A stretch of DNA of 64,000 nucleotides, taken from the NCBI GenBank assembly GCA_016710765.1, contig JADJUJ010000010.1, positions 193,255-257,254 on the forward strand, written 5' to 3'. A model generated the notes under the pieces. It made no database searches. It saw only the letters and a list, made by a program, of their open reading frames with translations, and was not told the origin of the DNA. Origin of the DNA: Lewinellaceae bacterium (lineage in GTDB: Bacteria; Bacteroidota; Bacteroidia; Chitinophagales; Saprospiraceae). Both the position numbers and the translations under genes were made by a program. This document shows positions 14,001-23,340 of this stretch, one piece after another. Positions within the stretch are counted from its first letter, which is position 1. Each line of letters begins with the position of its first letter.

Positions 14001-17000
14001 GGGTTAACAATGTGTTTAGGGCCATTGGCATTTTCGGTAGTGCCATAAGTATCTGGCAAGTCGCCATAATCAACGGCTACATAGTTAAAGTCAAAACGCA
14101 GATCGTCCTGATTATCCGGGAAGCCATTGGTGCCACCTGGGTTATCACCAGTACCGTTTTCTCCCGTGGTCAGGTTGATTGGATTGTTGATATTGACCAT
14201 GACGCCAGCATGGGCATCACCGTCTTTAGCATCATTGCCACCCAAATCTTCGCGGCCATCGATGTAACCAGCTGGTGCAGCCGGTGCAATTTTATACATA
14301 CCTGGGGTTAGGCCGAAGAACATGTAAATACCGTCGGTGCCTCCCATATTGGCAGTGGTCGTGCTATACACGACATCATCGCCTCCACCCAGCGTACCAT
14401 TCGGGCCGAGCCAGGTAAGATTAACGGTGACACCGTTGATGCCCGCTGAGGCAGCCTCGTTCTGGATACCGTCGTTGTTGTAATCGTTCCATACGAGGGT
14501 TCCGACTTTTGCCAGGGGCTGCTTGTAATCTTCTACCTCACCAATGCCACCCGGGCCATTTGGTGTAAGGCCACCCGTTGTAGAGATACGGAAACGCGAC
14601 ATGGCCATGCCACCCTGGAAGGTAGCATTGGCCGGTACGGTAAAGCAAAGCTTAGCGTTGTTCAAGCCCCCATTGGGGACTACTTTTCCCGAAGGCGCAA
14701 AGTCCAGGGTTGTGAGTTGTTCATTTGCCTGGAATTGCCCGTCACCGTTGAAGTCAATCCAGCCCTGCAATACTGCATCTGCGCCAGTAGAGTTCATCAC
14801 TGTTACGGTAACACAAGCCTGGTACCCAGGGATCATTGGGGTGGCAAACACAACGCCATCTTCGTCATCGCACGGATAGGATGCCTGTGGGATGGTTGGA
14901 ATCGGGTTAGCACCACCTGGCAGGTTATCATCACCATTGGCCATCGCGCCCGGGATACCGTTGTTTTCGGAGTCAACACAGGAACCAAGTTTCAACTGGG
15001 ATGACATGGTATGCCATGGGCCGTTAGCAGCCACAGTGGTACCGTAGGAATCGGGTAAGTCACCGTATTCCGGCACCAGAAAACCGAAGTCCAGGCTGTG
15101 GATGTTCTGACCTCGCTCTCCCGTTTGCACCATAATCTGGATATCGCCATTGGGTTGCGCTTCGCCATCACTGTCGCTCTCATCCAGAGCACCGACGCCT
15201 GCCTGATTGGGAATCGTCAGCAAGTGGTTCTTCAGCGGCTGCCCTGTTCCGAACTGGCTGGCCGGAACACAGATCTTATACATAGTATAAGGCTGGGGCC
15301 CTACCTGAGCGCCAGGTGTGACAGGGTCGCCATCTGCGACGTTATTGATAAAGAAGTAATATTCGCCGTCTGCATTGGTAGTAGTGGTCGCCAATATGGT
15401 ACCATCTGGCCACTTCAATTGTACGGTCACATTAGGAATACCCACTTCGTCACCGTCCTGAATGCCGTCGTGGTCGGTATCAGCCCAAATACGGTTACCC
15501 AGCTCGATGGGCGGCTCTTGTTCAATTACTTCCAGGTCGCCAATACCATGAGCCTTGCCAAAAGCACCAGCGGCTGTATTGCCGGTATAGTAAATTTCGT
15601 AGCCGTTGCCAATTTGGTTACCCGTCTTGTTGTCGAAGCGCATGACGCCGCCCGACCAAATCCAAACGGGGTCCATATAGGCGGCAAGGATATTGTCGTA
15701 ATCCGATGTACGGTGTACGGCCAAACCACCCTGGGTTGGTTCCGGGTGGTATTTGTCATCCTTATAAAACTCAGGGTTAAAGGAAATGGAATAGGTACAA
15801 TTGGCTTGATTCGGATCGCGAACGGCGCGCAAGATATCACCAACTGCTGCGATGTTCTCATTCAAGGAACCATTCAAGTCCATGTTGTACCAACCTGCCT
15901 GGTGACCGCGGCGGTCCATAATACCCAGGATCATGTTTCCATCGCTGTCAAATTCAATATCAGCAAGCATTGGAAATCCTTCGCACTGGAAGCAGTTTAT
16001 CCATTGGGATGTCCACGGCACCCACCTGTTTGCGGTATTGTCGCGGTAGTTCAACGGGAACTGCAGTTCTGGCGTTGGATCCCAGGTTTCGGTAGCCAGG
16101 TCGAATTTATAGACCGTAGCCGTCATATCGTTCTGCGTTCCGACGATGTCGCCATTTTGGTGCTGGGCAGAACAAATCACCACGACATACAATTTACCCC
16201 TGGCAAATTTCAACGCGAAAGGCCGGTACTCACCAGCCATTGGGTTGCCGCCGCAGGGGTTGGGGATCTGGAAGCCTTTTACCTTTGTTCCAACATCTGC
16301 CATAGTTGGCTTCACGGGGTTGTAAGGATCTTGCAGGTCAATCATATAAAGTTTGCGGTCGTATAGGTTGACAACAAACAAATATCTTCCGTCTTCTGAA
16401 ATGTCAATATCGCCAAAGGAAACTTTACCCACCTGCTCCCAGGCAGCAGCGTCTCGGGAGGGGTCGTTCTTGTCGGCACTCAATCCGCGTGCAACGTTGG
16501 AACCAACCGTAGGCACGAAATGTACATTATTGGATCCATCCATTGGCGTTGGGTCAAACACCCCGCCAGCATCATGGGTGGCAATGCCAAGCTCGCTGTC
16601 AAAATCAAGCCAATTGTAGTTTGCAGCTGTACTGAAATTGTTGACGTCGACCATATAAATGCCACCAGGGCCCAGTGGACCCATACCAGCATGCCGTTTC
16701 ATAAATGCATCTGTAAAAATGCGTTTGGCCTGTCGGGAATACGCAACACCCCAAACGGTACCGACCTGACTGGCGGCCGCTACAATATCGTGTGGCGGTC
16801 CGTATGGACCACCGTTCGGACCCGGATTGCCATAACCAGAGTTGGCGCCGTGCCCATTGTCGAGATAATTAAACCTGACAAAAGCATCCGCAGTACCGGC
16901 ATCTCCACCGCCTAAGGGATTACCGTTGACGAAGCAAGGGGTGAACACAAACGGATCCGGGTCGATAGAAAAATCGGCCGGATAATTTATTATAAAATTG

Positions 17001-17446
17001 TAAACACCGGGGGCAAGGGCAAACTGCGTAGCAGTACCATAAGTAGCCCCGTTGGGCGCCGGAAAGTCCTGATCCGGATCCAGGTTACACAATCCGGTTG
17101 GAATGGAAAACTCCAAACGCACCGGATAACTTGGCGGACTCAGCGTATACTGACCGTTGGCGTTGGTGGTCGTCTGCACCAAAAACACATCCTTGGCTGG
17201 CAAGGTAGCATTGGTATAGGCTTTGACGATAATCCCTCCACGACCAGGTTCACCAGCTTGTTGAACGCCATCGCCATTAAAGTCGCGAAAGACGGTGCCT
17301 GTAATCTGAGCGTTGAGGGTACTTGCAAAACCAGTCAACATGACCAGCATTACAAAATGAGTAAGCCGCGTTAACAGCCTGCGCCTCGAATCGAGAACAC
17401 CGGTCGTGCCGCAGCCAACTTTCGGAAGAAAGTAATGACCCTTCAT
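2063..17446 (-). CDS. Giant T9SS-exported SdrD_B/GEVED/HYR surface protein (~5127 aa)
   Basis: One gene in three frame segments. Start ATG 17446, stop near 2063. Visible order: signal peptide (to about residue 46, STLNAQ); SdrD_B domain with a Ca-type loop (FRDFNGDGVQQAGE); a propeller-like region to about residue 640; nine further SdrD_B domains alternating with eight GEVED modules (DYGDLPDTYGTT...GEVEDYK) to about residue 3490; a Cys-rich HYR-like region to about 4720; a dockerin-like pair (TTYDLVLISKHILGL and ITTYDIVELRKLILGL); and a T9SS sorting tail (ENYTVIGFHLPEAT...). The frame changes near 13624 (CGTTCCGC where paralogous repeats have CGTTTCCGC, one base missing) and near 4007-4011 (one extra base in TGTTAC). 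The two cancel, so both ends share a frame. Both look like sequence errors. Probable role is a cell-surface adhesin or sheath/biofilm scaffold; this is inferred from architecture only. A terminator follows at 2008-2040. Confidence 0.9.
7480..15510 (-). repeat. Eight-copy ~1-kb coding repeat (SdrD_B + GEVED)
   Basis: Within the giant gene the codons for GEVEDY(K/D) or GELEDYK recur at about 14526, 13541, 12542, 11530, 10527, 9518, 8508 and 7483, a steady period of 985-1025 bp (~336 residues). Each unit is an SdrD_B domain (start pattern VWNDYNNDGIQNEP) followed by a GEVED module (start pattern DFGDLPNTYGTT). Copies are clearly diverged at DNA level yet nearly equal in length, which suggests old duplication with selection for a fixed unit size rather than very recent expansion. 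Confidence 0.9.
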
Positions 17447-17692
17447 GAGTTAAATAAGTTGTTGATTATGAATAATTTTTTGGTACTTGTCACTTCCATA
17501 GAGGCCTTTGGTTTGCCCATAAACATGCCAGCCTACTGCTCGAGAGCAGTCGGCGCAGGTTGCCCGGCAAATGATTTGCAAGGCTGGCAAGCTGTTGAAG
17601 CCAGATGCCATTCAGCATGTAAAGGGTGTTAAACCGGGACTAAACTGTCAATTCTGATGTTTAAAAGAAGCATGTTATGGATATTATAAGGT

Positions 17693-18100
17693 TTAAAAAT
17701 CTACGATAATGCGGTCTTGACGAACGAACACCGGATAAATACCCGGATCAATCGTACACTTGCCAACCTTCAACCCGCGGCATATAAATTCAGGCAACCC
17801 AAAACACTCGATGACCTGAAAAAGACCCCAACCAAAATGCTTGTGCATCAAGTTTTCCGGAATCGAACTTTTCAAAAAACTAAAACGGATCTTTCCAGTT
17901 TCCGTTTGGCTGAGCCAGGCAATCGCTACCGGACAACTCACCCTTACTGGCATGTCGGCTGGAATTACCCTGCATACACCTACATCCTGACATCCGGCGC
18001 TGGGAGAACCCAACACCACCTGGCTTCGCAGGCTTTTCCCTGCGTTTTTTGGGAGAAATACGGCTGTTGCCTGTAGAGGCGACTGTCGAACACTTTTCAT
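17693..18100 (-). CDS. Small Cys-containing probable secreted protein (135 aa)
   Basis: The frame runs from ATG 18100 to 17693. The N-terminal third is only weakly signal-like. From about residue 28 the sequence looks like a mature extracellular domain: SQVVLGSPSAGCQDVGVC, then a segment rich in beta-type residues, ending DPGIYPVF and a short strand-like tail. Four to six Cys residues are spaced as in small secreted Bacteroidota proteins. No named family is recognised. It lies 246 bp upstream of the giant surface gene on the same strand and could be co-oriented with it, but the gap makes a shared transcript uncertain. The odd N-terminus may reflect another indel. Competing frames over the same bases have less protein-like composition. 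Confidence 0.5.
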   Translation of the reverse strand: MKSVRQSPLQATAVFLPKNAGKSLRSQVVLGSPSAGCQDVGVCRVIPADMPVRVSCPVAIAWLSQTETGKIRFSFLKSSIPENLMHKHFGWGLFQVIECFGLPEFICRGLKVGKCTIDPGIYPVFVRQDRIIVDF

Positions 18101-18573
18101 TTAAAATGCTTTTCCTTGTACTGCGGTGCAGCGTAACTGTTCCTATTGTCATTTTCTCTGTCGGATAAATTCCCCCTTCTCACCCGATTACTGACACGAA
18201 TGTACCTCCACTTGTGTATACAGACACGGACAAAAAACAGTTTTTTTTACACTATAAATAGTTACATTAATCAATCAATAATATATATATTTAATTGATA
18301 ATCAAATTTTTAAATCGTTTAAAAAATAACATAAAATCTTAAAAATTAACACCATTTTTTATTATTTTTCATCCCGATAAAGACTTAAAAACAAACAAAT
18401 CATTCCCGTTCCACCTGCATCGCAGGGAGTGTAGATTCGTAACTTAGTAACGATGAAATAACAACTTCGAATCCTCATTTTCCCGAAGGCAAAATATCTG
18501 CGAAATAGGTACCCGCTAAGTAAGACCTACGTTCAGCGTAATCGGCGGGGTCTTCAGGAAATAAAAAATTGGG

Positions 18574-18615
18574 TTAAGCAACGTGTCAGAAATAACTTTC
18601 CGACACGTTGCTTAA
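18574..18615. repeat. 14-bp perfect inverted repeat (hairpin)
   Basis: TTAAGCAACGTGTC at 18574-18587 pairs perfectly with GACACGTTGCTTAA at 18602-18615 across a 14-nt loop. No long T-run follows on either strand, so a classical terminator is not certain. It lies about 450 bp past the stop of the minus-strand gene ending at 19059 and next to a much larger inverted repeat. Confidence 0.75.
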
Positions 18616-18650
18616 GGCTCCAAAATTGGCATAATGGAATATTAAGATTT

Positions 18651-18833
18651 ATTTCCGATTTCCGATTACATGAATTCCGATTGTTGATTGGATTTAAGAT
18701 TTTTGAATTATGATTGTCTCGAAACCCGTACCTATACGTGGTATTTATTTGAAATGATTTCGTGCTGTTTTCCCAAATCATAAATTTCAAATCCAATCAA
18801 CAATCGGAATTCATGTAATCGGAAATCGGAAAT
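18651..18833. repeat. Long inverted repeat with 45-bp perfect arms
   Basis: The left arm 18651-18695 begins ATTTCCGATTTCCGATTACA. The right arm 18789-18833 is its exact reverse complement over 45 bp. The ~93-bp centre continues with imperfect pairing (AATTATGATT against AATCATAAAT). No gene lies between the arms. The arms carry a short internal repeat TTTCCGA. The structure could be a small non-autonomous element or a very stable hairpin. No target-site duplication was recognised. Confidence 0.85.
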
Positions 18834-19058
18834 CCTATCCAATACTCACGTTAACCTAGAAAATGACTGTAGTCTTTTCGAAAATGTTCGCGGCCCTGAC
18901 CAGTGCTTGCGGTACCAGGTTGTTGATCGTTTGAGCAGGTTATTTTGGACTTAGATGAGGCGGGCGCAACGAGGGAGTGTAGCGGGCGCGCTCCACGACT
19001 AAGGAGCAACGAATTGGAGGCGTTCAAACCATCAGAAGTTTAGCTCTCCAGCGCTGCA

Positions 19059-20564
19059 CTACAACAAACCCAGGACCATTTCCCACAAGTCTTCGTAGGG
19101 AATGATCTCAATGTCGTGCGACTGGCCGGCAAAGTCGATGGGCGCTTTGGCCAACAGGGCTGCATACTTGCCGGCATGGCGTTCTACCGCTACCCGGTGA
19201 AAATCGGAGGCGGGAATTTGCAGCAGCATTTTGATAAAACAACTGCTCCGGTAGTTGTCTTTTTTCTTCAGGTAGCGCGAGCTGTATTTGGAAATAGCCT
19301 CCATGCGGTCGAGCATTTCTCCGTATTTCTTTTCCTGCAAGAGGTATAGAATTTGGAAAATCAGGATGGGAATGTTCATCCCCCGCTTATCTTTTGAAAA
19401 CAAGGGAACCTCGTTAACAAAACGCACCACCCTAAAGCGACTGAAGCGGGCATCGGGTTTGGCTGGCACAATCTTCCCCGTCTCGATCAGGAAATAGAGG
19501 TACGCCTCCATAATTTTCCAAATCTGGCGGATAGAATCGGGTAAGGTGGCGAAGCGACGGTGCGCTACCGTTTCCAGATAAGTATCGTATGCGCGCTTGT
19601 ATTGTCGCGCATGCAGCGACAGCAGCAGGAATAATTCCTGGTATTTGAACCAGTTGAATGAGCCCTCCTCAATGAACTGCATGCCTCTGGCCGCAGCCGC
19701 TTCACCCCGTTTGAAATCGCGCAACTGCACATAACAAACCATCTCCTGGTACAGAAATACCTGTAGCGGAATGGATGCGATGTATGGCTTTTGCTCGAAA
19801 AACCGGATGGCTTTATCGCAGATGCCCACGGTTGATTTGTAATCGTTGATGCTGGTATAAATCAACACCTCCATCAAACGACCAACGAAATGCAGGCGAT
19901 AGGTATCGTACTTTCGCAGGGCAGGTTCCAGGCGTTTGAAGCTGGCCTTGGCCTGTGTATGTACCTCCGTCTGGGTGCTTTTTGTATTGACGTACCGAAT
20001 CACCAAATCGGTGTACAACTCTTCAGCGAGGTTTTCAAAATGAAAAATGTCTTCATAAGTTCTGGTGAGTTTGACGTAGTGATCAAACTGCTTGATGTCG
20101 CCTACCAAGGATCCGTAGTACAGGCGGAATGAACGGGCAATATCCACCGCAATGTCGGTGAACTCGTATTTCCGCGCCAGTTTCAACGTACTTTTAGCCA
20201 CATCCATAGAAGCGATGTGTGCCCCTTTTCCTGTGAGGAGTTTCAGCGCAGCCCATTGTTTATAAGCCTCGTAATAGGCAGTTTGGCGCTGGTGGTAATG
20301 GGGTAGATTCAGATCTATAATCAGCAACATCTGATGGAGATACTCCCGGAGGGCAATCTTGATTCTACGGAATTTAAGCACATGTTTATTGCTCCCCAAA
20401 ATAGCCTGCATAGCCTCAGCATCAGTCCTCAGCTTACCGGCAACCAACAGATCGTACAGGCGCTTCACACGGGGGTCGCGGGGCAAATAAGCACCATACC
20501 GGCGGCGCAACGCCTCCAGTTTCTTGGGTGTAACAATTCCGGTTAACTCTCGTAAGTCGTCCAT
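19059..20564 (-). CDS. Uncharacterised helical protein, paralog A (501 aa)
   Basis: Start ATG 20564. No signal peptide or membrane segment, so probably cytoplasmic. The sequence is almost entirely helical and TPR-like in texture, with repeated aromatic and Leu positions (FRLYYGSLVGD, EELYTDLVIRYVN, FNWFKYQELFLLLSLHARQY). The C-terminal ~120 residues are the most conserved with the neighbour: SKDKRGMNIPILIFQILYLL, SRYLKKKDNYRSSCFIKMLL and IEIIPYEDLWEMVLGLL. It is a clear paralog of the next gene upstream (21157-22677). I recognise no named family and assign no function. A perfect -7 box TATCTTTG with a TTG 18 bp upstream lies 147 bp before the start, so it probably has its own promoter. Confidence 0.85.
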   Translation of the reverse strand: MDDLRELTGIVTPKKLEALRRRYGAYLPRDPRVKRLYDLLVAGKLRTDAEAMQAILGSNKHVLKFRRIKIALREYLHQMLLIIDLNLPHYHQRQTAYYEAYKQWAALKLLTGKGAHIASMDVAKSTLKLARKYEFTDIAVDIARSFRLYYGSLVGDIKQFDHYVKLTRTYEDIFHFENLAEELYTDLVIRYVNTKSTQTEVHTQAKASFKRLEPALRKYDTYRLHFVGRLMEVLIYTSINDYKSTVGICDKAIRFFEQKPYIASIPLQVFLYQEMVCYVQLRDFKRGEAAAARGMQFIEEGSFNWFKYQELFLLLSLHARQYKRAYDTYLETVAHRRFATLPDSIRQIWKIMEAYLYFLIETGKIVPAKPDARFSRFRVVRFVNEVPLFSKDKRGMNIPILIFQILYLLQEKKYGEMLDRMEAISKYSSRYLKKKDNYRSSCFIKMLLQIPASDFHRVAVERHAGKYAALLAKAPIDFAGQSHDIEIIPYEDLWEMVLGLL

Positions 20565-20710
20565 GCAACGGGGTAATAGCCTTCAGTTTCCACGGATCGG
20601 GCAAAAAAATACCCGAATTGGCGGAGCCCTGTATGTTCACACATACCGAAAGGCGCCCGCCAACCCGGGTAGTACCATCAGGATTATAAGCCTGTAATCA
20701 CAGGCCTCCA

Positions 20711-20739
20711 CAAAGATAATCAAACGCCAGTAATATCAA
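20711..20739 (-). promoter_or_regulatory. Bacteroidota-type promoter for paralog A
   Basis: On the minus strand, TTG (20739-20737), an 18-bp spacer, then TATCTTTG (20718-20711). This matches the Bacteroidota -33 TTTG / -7 TAnnTTTG pattern. It predicts transcription from about 20705 and a 5' leader of about 140 nt. Confidence 0.55.
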
Positions 20740-20816
20740 TAATAATCACACTTTGGAGGTTTTGGCTGGCGCTGACGGGGGAACATACGGACGGGTTACA
20801 ACCCGGAAGATTGTCG

Positions 20817-20861
20817 TGACTTTTCATAAGACTTTGATTTTGATTATAAAGTCAAAAGTCA
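20817..20861 (-). promoter_or_regulatory. Shared upstream motif with nested inverted repeat
   Basis: The 14-mer TGACTTTTCATAAG (20817-20830) occurs in identical form upstream of the other paralog (22856-22869). Here it is also half of a nested palindrome: TGACTTTT (20817-20824) pairs with AAAAGTCA (20854-20861), and GACTTT (20830-20835) pairs with AAAGTC (20848-20853). Both copies are followed by GATTATA. This looks like a binding site for a shared regulator; the regulator is unknown. Confidence 0.5.
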
Positions 20862-21156
20862 GTCAATCTATCCTAAATCGCCCGGACAGTTACCCCGGTT
20901 ATTCAACGCACAAATTTTAAAGTTTTTCGTTTCTTTTTGTACTAAATTATTGATTTTCAATTACTTATCACCACTATATTTTTTACAAAATACTGTATTA
21001 TTTACTATGACAACTTAACCAGACGCATTTTAACATGCATTATTATGCTAATCTAAACAAAGCCTTGCCTGGTCAGCACCGCTCTTTTTTACATAAAAGC
21101 AGTTGTACAAATCGGGTTGGAATGGAATAAAAAAAAGCTGCGTTGTTGCCGCCAAA

Positions 21157-22677
21157 CTATTTGATGTGCAACATTTCGAGCGTCATATCCCAAAGGTCCT
21201 CGTAGGGAATGATCTCTATACCATGGGATTGATTGGCAATTTCCATGGGTACAGCGCGCAACATATCGAGATATTTATCTGATTTCCGGATTACAGCCTC
21301 GCGATGAAAGCCTGCATCTGGTATTTGAAGCAGCATTTTGATAAAACAATTGCTCCGGAAGGTGTCGTTTTTCTTCAGGTAGCGGCTGCAGTATTTGTTA
21401 ATCGCTTCGATCCGGTCAACGGTATTGGCATGCTTGCCTTCGGCAAACATAAACAGGATCTGCGCGATCAAAATGGGAATGTTCATCCCCTGTTTGTCTT
21501 TGGAATACTGCGGAATATCATTGAGAAACTTGCTCAGTTTAAAGCGCTGGGAAGGTATTTGTTCCACTTTCCCAACCTGTACCAGATAATGGGCGAAAGC
21601 CTCGTAAATTTTCCAGGTTTCCTGAATGACTTCTGGCTGTGCCGAAAGCCGGGCATGCCCGATTACGCGCTCATAGGTGCTGAATGCATCCTCATAGTGC
21701 TGTGTGTGCATGGCCAGGAGGAAGAAGAGCTCCTGCAACTTAAACCAGTTGTAAGAGCCTTCTTCGTAAATCTCCTGGTAACGTGTTATGATGGCAGCCC
21801 CCCGTTCGAATTCCTTCAATTGGACATAACAAACGACCAATTGATAGTAAAAAGCCTGGAGCGGCAATGAGCTGTTGTATGGTTTTGCTTCAAAAAAGCG
21901 GATGGCTGCTTCACATGCTTCGGCAGAACGCGTATAGTCGTTTTCACTGCTGTACACCATTAATTCCAGCAAGCGGCCGCACAAATGCAAACGAAATGCG
22001 TCGCAAGCGGCCATGTCGGGCGCCACCCGGGCGTAGTACGCCTTTGCCTGATCCACCATTTCTTCCTTGGTAGCCCTGCTGGCAATGTAGTGGCTGACAA
22101 AATGCGTGTACAGTTCCTCCGCATTGTTCTCCTTCATCCAAATTTGCTGTTGCCGGGTGTATTCTTCCCGGTACAACTCGTATTTCTTCGGATCACCCTG
22201 GATAGTTCCGTAATGCAATCGAAGCGAGTACAGAATGTTGAGGGTGATTTCCGTAAATTCAAAATGTGTGGTATGCTTTAGTAAGCGCTCCAGCAGGTCA
22301 ATCGATGTGATTTTGATGCCTTTTGACAACAAGACCATGGCCGACGACCACTTTTTGTTGCACTCAAAATAGGCCTTCTGCCGGTCGGTAAATCCAGTGT
22401 CGCGAAAATCCAGCAAAAACACCACGTCGATCAGCCGGTCGCGCAGCCTGGTTTTTAGGCTTTGTAATTTTGCACTAACCCTGTCACTCCCAAACAACAA
22501 TTGCCCCGCCTGCTCATCGGTTGCCACACTGCCATCGGCAATGGCATCAAACAGTTTTTCCATCAGGGAGCCGGGCTCCATAATGGTCGACCAAACGCTT
22601 CCAGACCTGAGTTTACCCAGGTTGAGCAGTTGTATTAGTTCGATGAGTTCCTGCATGATGACTTTGCGTGGAGCCAT
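21157..22677 (-). CDS. Uncharacterised helical protein, paralog B (506 aa)
   Basis: I chose ATG 22677 over a TTG seven codons upstream. Soluble, no signal peptide. It aligns along its whole length with paralog A: FEFTEITLNILYSLRLHYG, EELYTHFVSHYIASRAT, YNWFKLQELFFLLAMHTQHY, SKDKQGMNIPILIAQILFMF, SRYLKKNDTFRSNCFIKMLL and IEIIPYEDLWDMTLEMLH. The N-terminal ~70 residues differ most. Conservation of the C-terminal block suggests the functional core, with the helical solenoid upstream perhaps binding a partner. No family name is recognised. A TAGATTTG box lies about 155 bp upstream with the shared 14-mer in the place expected for a -33 element. Confidence 0.85.
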   Translation of the reverse strand: MAPRKVIMQELIELIQLLNLGKLRSGSVWSTIMEPGSLMEKLFDAIADGSVATDEQAGQLLFGSDRVSAKLQSLKTRLRDRLIDVVFLLDFRDTGFTDRQKAYFECNKKWSSAMVLLSKGIKITSIDLLERLLKHTTHFEFTEITLNILYSLRLHYGTIQGDPKKYELYREEYTRQQQIWMKENNAEELYTHFVSHYIASRATKEEMVDQAKAYYARVAPDMAACDAFRLHLCGRLLELMVYSSENDYTRSAEACEAAIRFFEAKPYNSSLPLQAFYYQLVVCYVQLKEFERGAAIITRYQEIYEEGSYNWFKLQELFFLLAMHTQHYEDAFSTYERVIGHARLSAQPEVIQETWKIYEAFAHYLVQVGKVEQIPSQRFKLSKFLNDIPQYSKDKQGMNIPILIAQILFMFAEGKHANTVDRIEAINKYCSRYLKKNDTFRSNCFIKMLLQIPDAGFHREAVIRKSDKYLDMLRAVPMEIANQSHGIEIIPYEDLWDMTLEMLHIK

Positions 22678-23340
22678 CTTTGAGCGCCCAATCGGCAATT
22701 GTCAATACCTTTTGATCAGGATAAACAATTGCCGATACGGGTGCTGGCCAGATGTGATCTGAAGAAAACCAGGTTAGCAAAAACCAGGCGGGAAGTCAAT
22801 AGCAGCATGGCAGGAGCATACCGCTGAGATCAAATCTAGCGAAAAAATAGAGTAATGACTTTTCATAAGCGATGATTATACCGTGAGACAATGGATTAGG
22901 ATTAATATAATGATAGCCGAGCAAGGCTCAGCTGTGTTCAGTCGTATCAAAATCGGAGTGGGAGGCCGCTGGACGGGAAAAAAGGCGGAAAAAGTGGCGG
23001 CCGAGTATGCTTAAATGCGGATTAAAAAGATGTAAGGCAAATGTAATCAGATTAATACGAGTTTTACGCCTATGCATTCAATTTTTTTTACATTTAGAAA
23101 TAATATACTATTTAAAATGTTTTAAAATAAAGTTTTAGGCAACGAATAGTCGAGAAAAATTAATTCTGACTGCTTATAATTAAAGCAATACCGTAACATT
23201 GCAGTATTACTTCGGAGCGGGTATTGTCTTAATTTGTCATCAAGGAGGCAATTTGAGGCATCGGGATCGACTTTTCCGCGGATTGCGCTACATTTGCCCA
23301 ACCTACTACAACAGCCTGAAACCTTAACATGTGTCGGATC
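22678..23340. other. 663-bp intergenic region, divergent promoters
   Basis: No credible gene. A short minus-strand frame at 23122-23349 lacks protein-like composition and overlaps the next gene's start. The left half carries the control region of paralog B. The A/T-rich part 23040-23180 probably feeds the DUF6029 gene on the plus strand, but no clear TAnnTTTG box was found for it. Confidence 0.6.
22831..22869 (-). promoter_or_regulatory. Putative promoter plus shared 14-mer, paralog B
   Basis: Minus strand: TAGATTTG (22838-22831) fits TAnnTTTG. Seventeen bases further upstream lies the 14-mer TGACTTTTCATAAG (plus-strand 22856-22869), also found upstream of paralog A. Its placement at about -33 suggests it replaces or overlaps the usual upstream box, as for an activator-dependent promoter. 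This is inference. Confidence 0.45.

Larger units (their letters stand above)
18101..19058. other. 958-bp intergenic region with inverted repeats
   Basis: No credible gene. The segment 18150-18460 is strongly A/T-rich, with T and A runs, and probably carries promoter DNA for the small protein on its left. The centre holds two inverted repeats (listed separately at 18574-18615 and 18651-18833). The part 18840-19058 is more G/C-rich (for example GCGGGCGCAACGAGGGAGTG) and lies just past the stop of the next minus-strand gene. No transposase remnant or tRNA was recognised. Confidence 0.7.
20565..21156. other. 592-bp intergenic region between the paralogs
   Basis: No gene seen. It contains the promoter and the inverted-repeat motif listed separately, then an A/T-rich stretch (20900-21050), then the 3' flank of the upstream paralog. 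No T-tract hairpin was found directly after the upstream paralog's stop at 21157, although a short A-run (21129-21135) lies there. Confidence 0.6.

Noticed and set aside
15098..16366. Long plus-strand frame (422 codons) opposite the giant gene
   Set aside because: It is antisense to clear SdrD_B/propeller coding sequence, and its composition (many His, Cys, Trp) has no domain character. Other long antisense frames here (3038-4171, 4038-5144, 11478-12536) and at 55176-56792 were rejected for the same reason.
2063..17446. Programmed ribosomal frameshifting in the giant gene
   Set aside because: There is no slippery heptamer or pseudoknot at either joint, the two shifts are opposite, and one is a base missing relative to all repeat copies. 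Sequence error is simpler.
18440..18560. tRNA-like T-loop (CTTCGAATCC)
   Set aside because: No acceptor stem, anticodon arm or conserved G before the loop can be folded around it.
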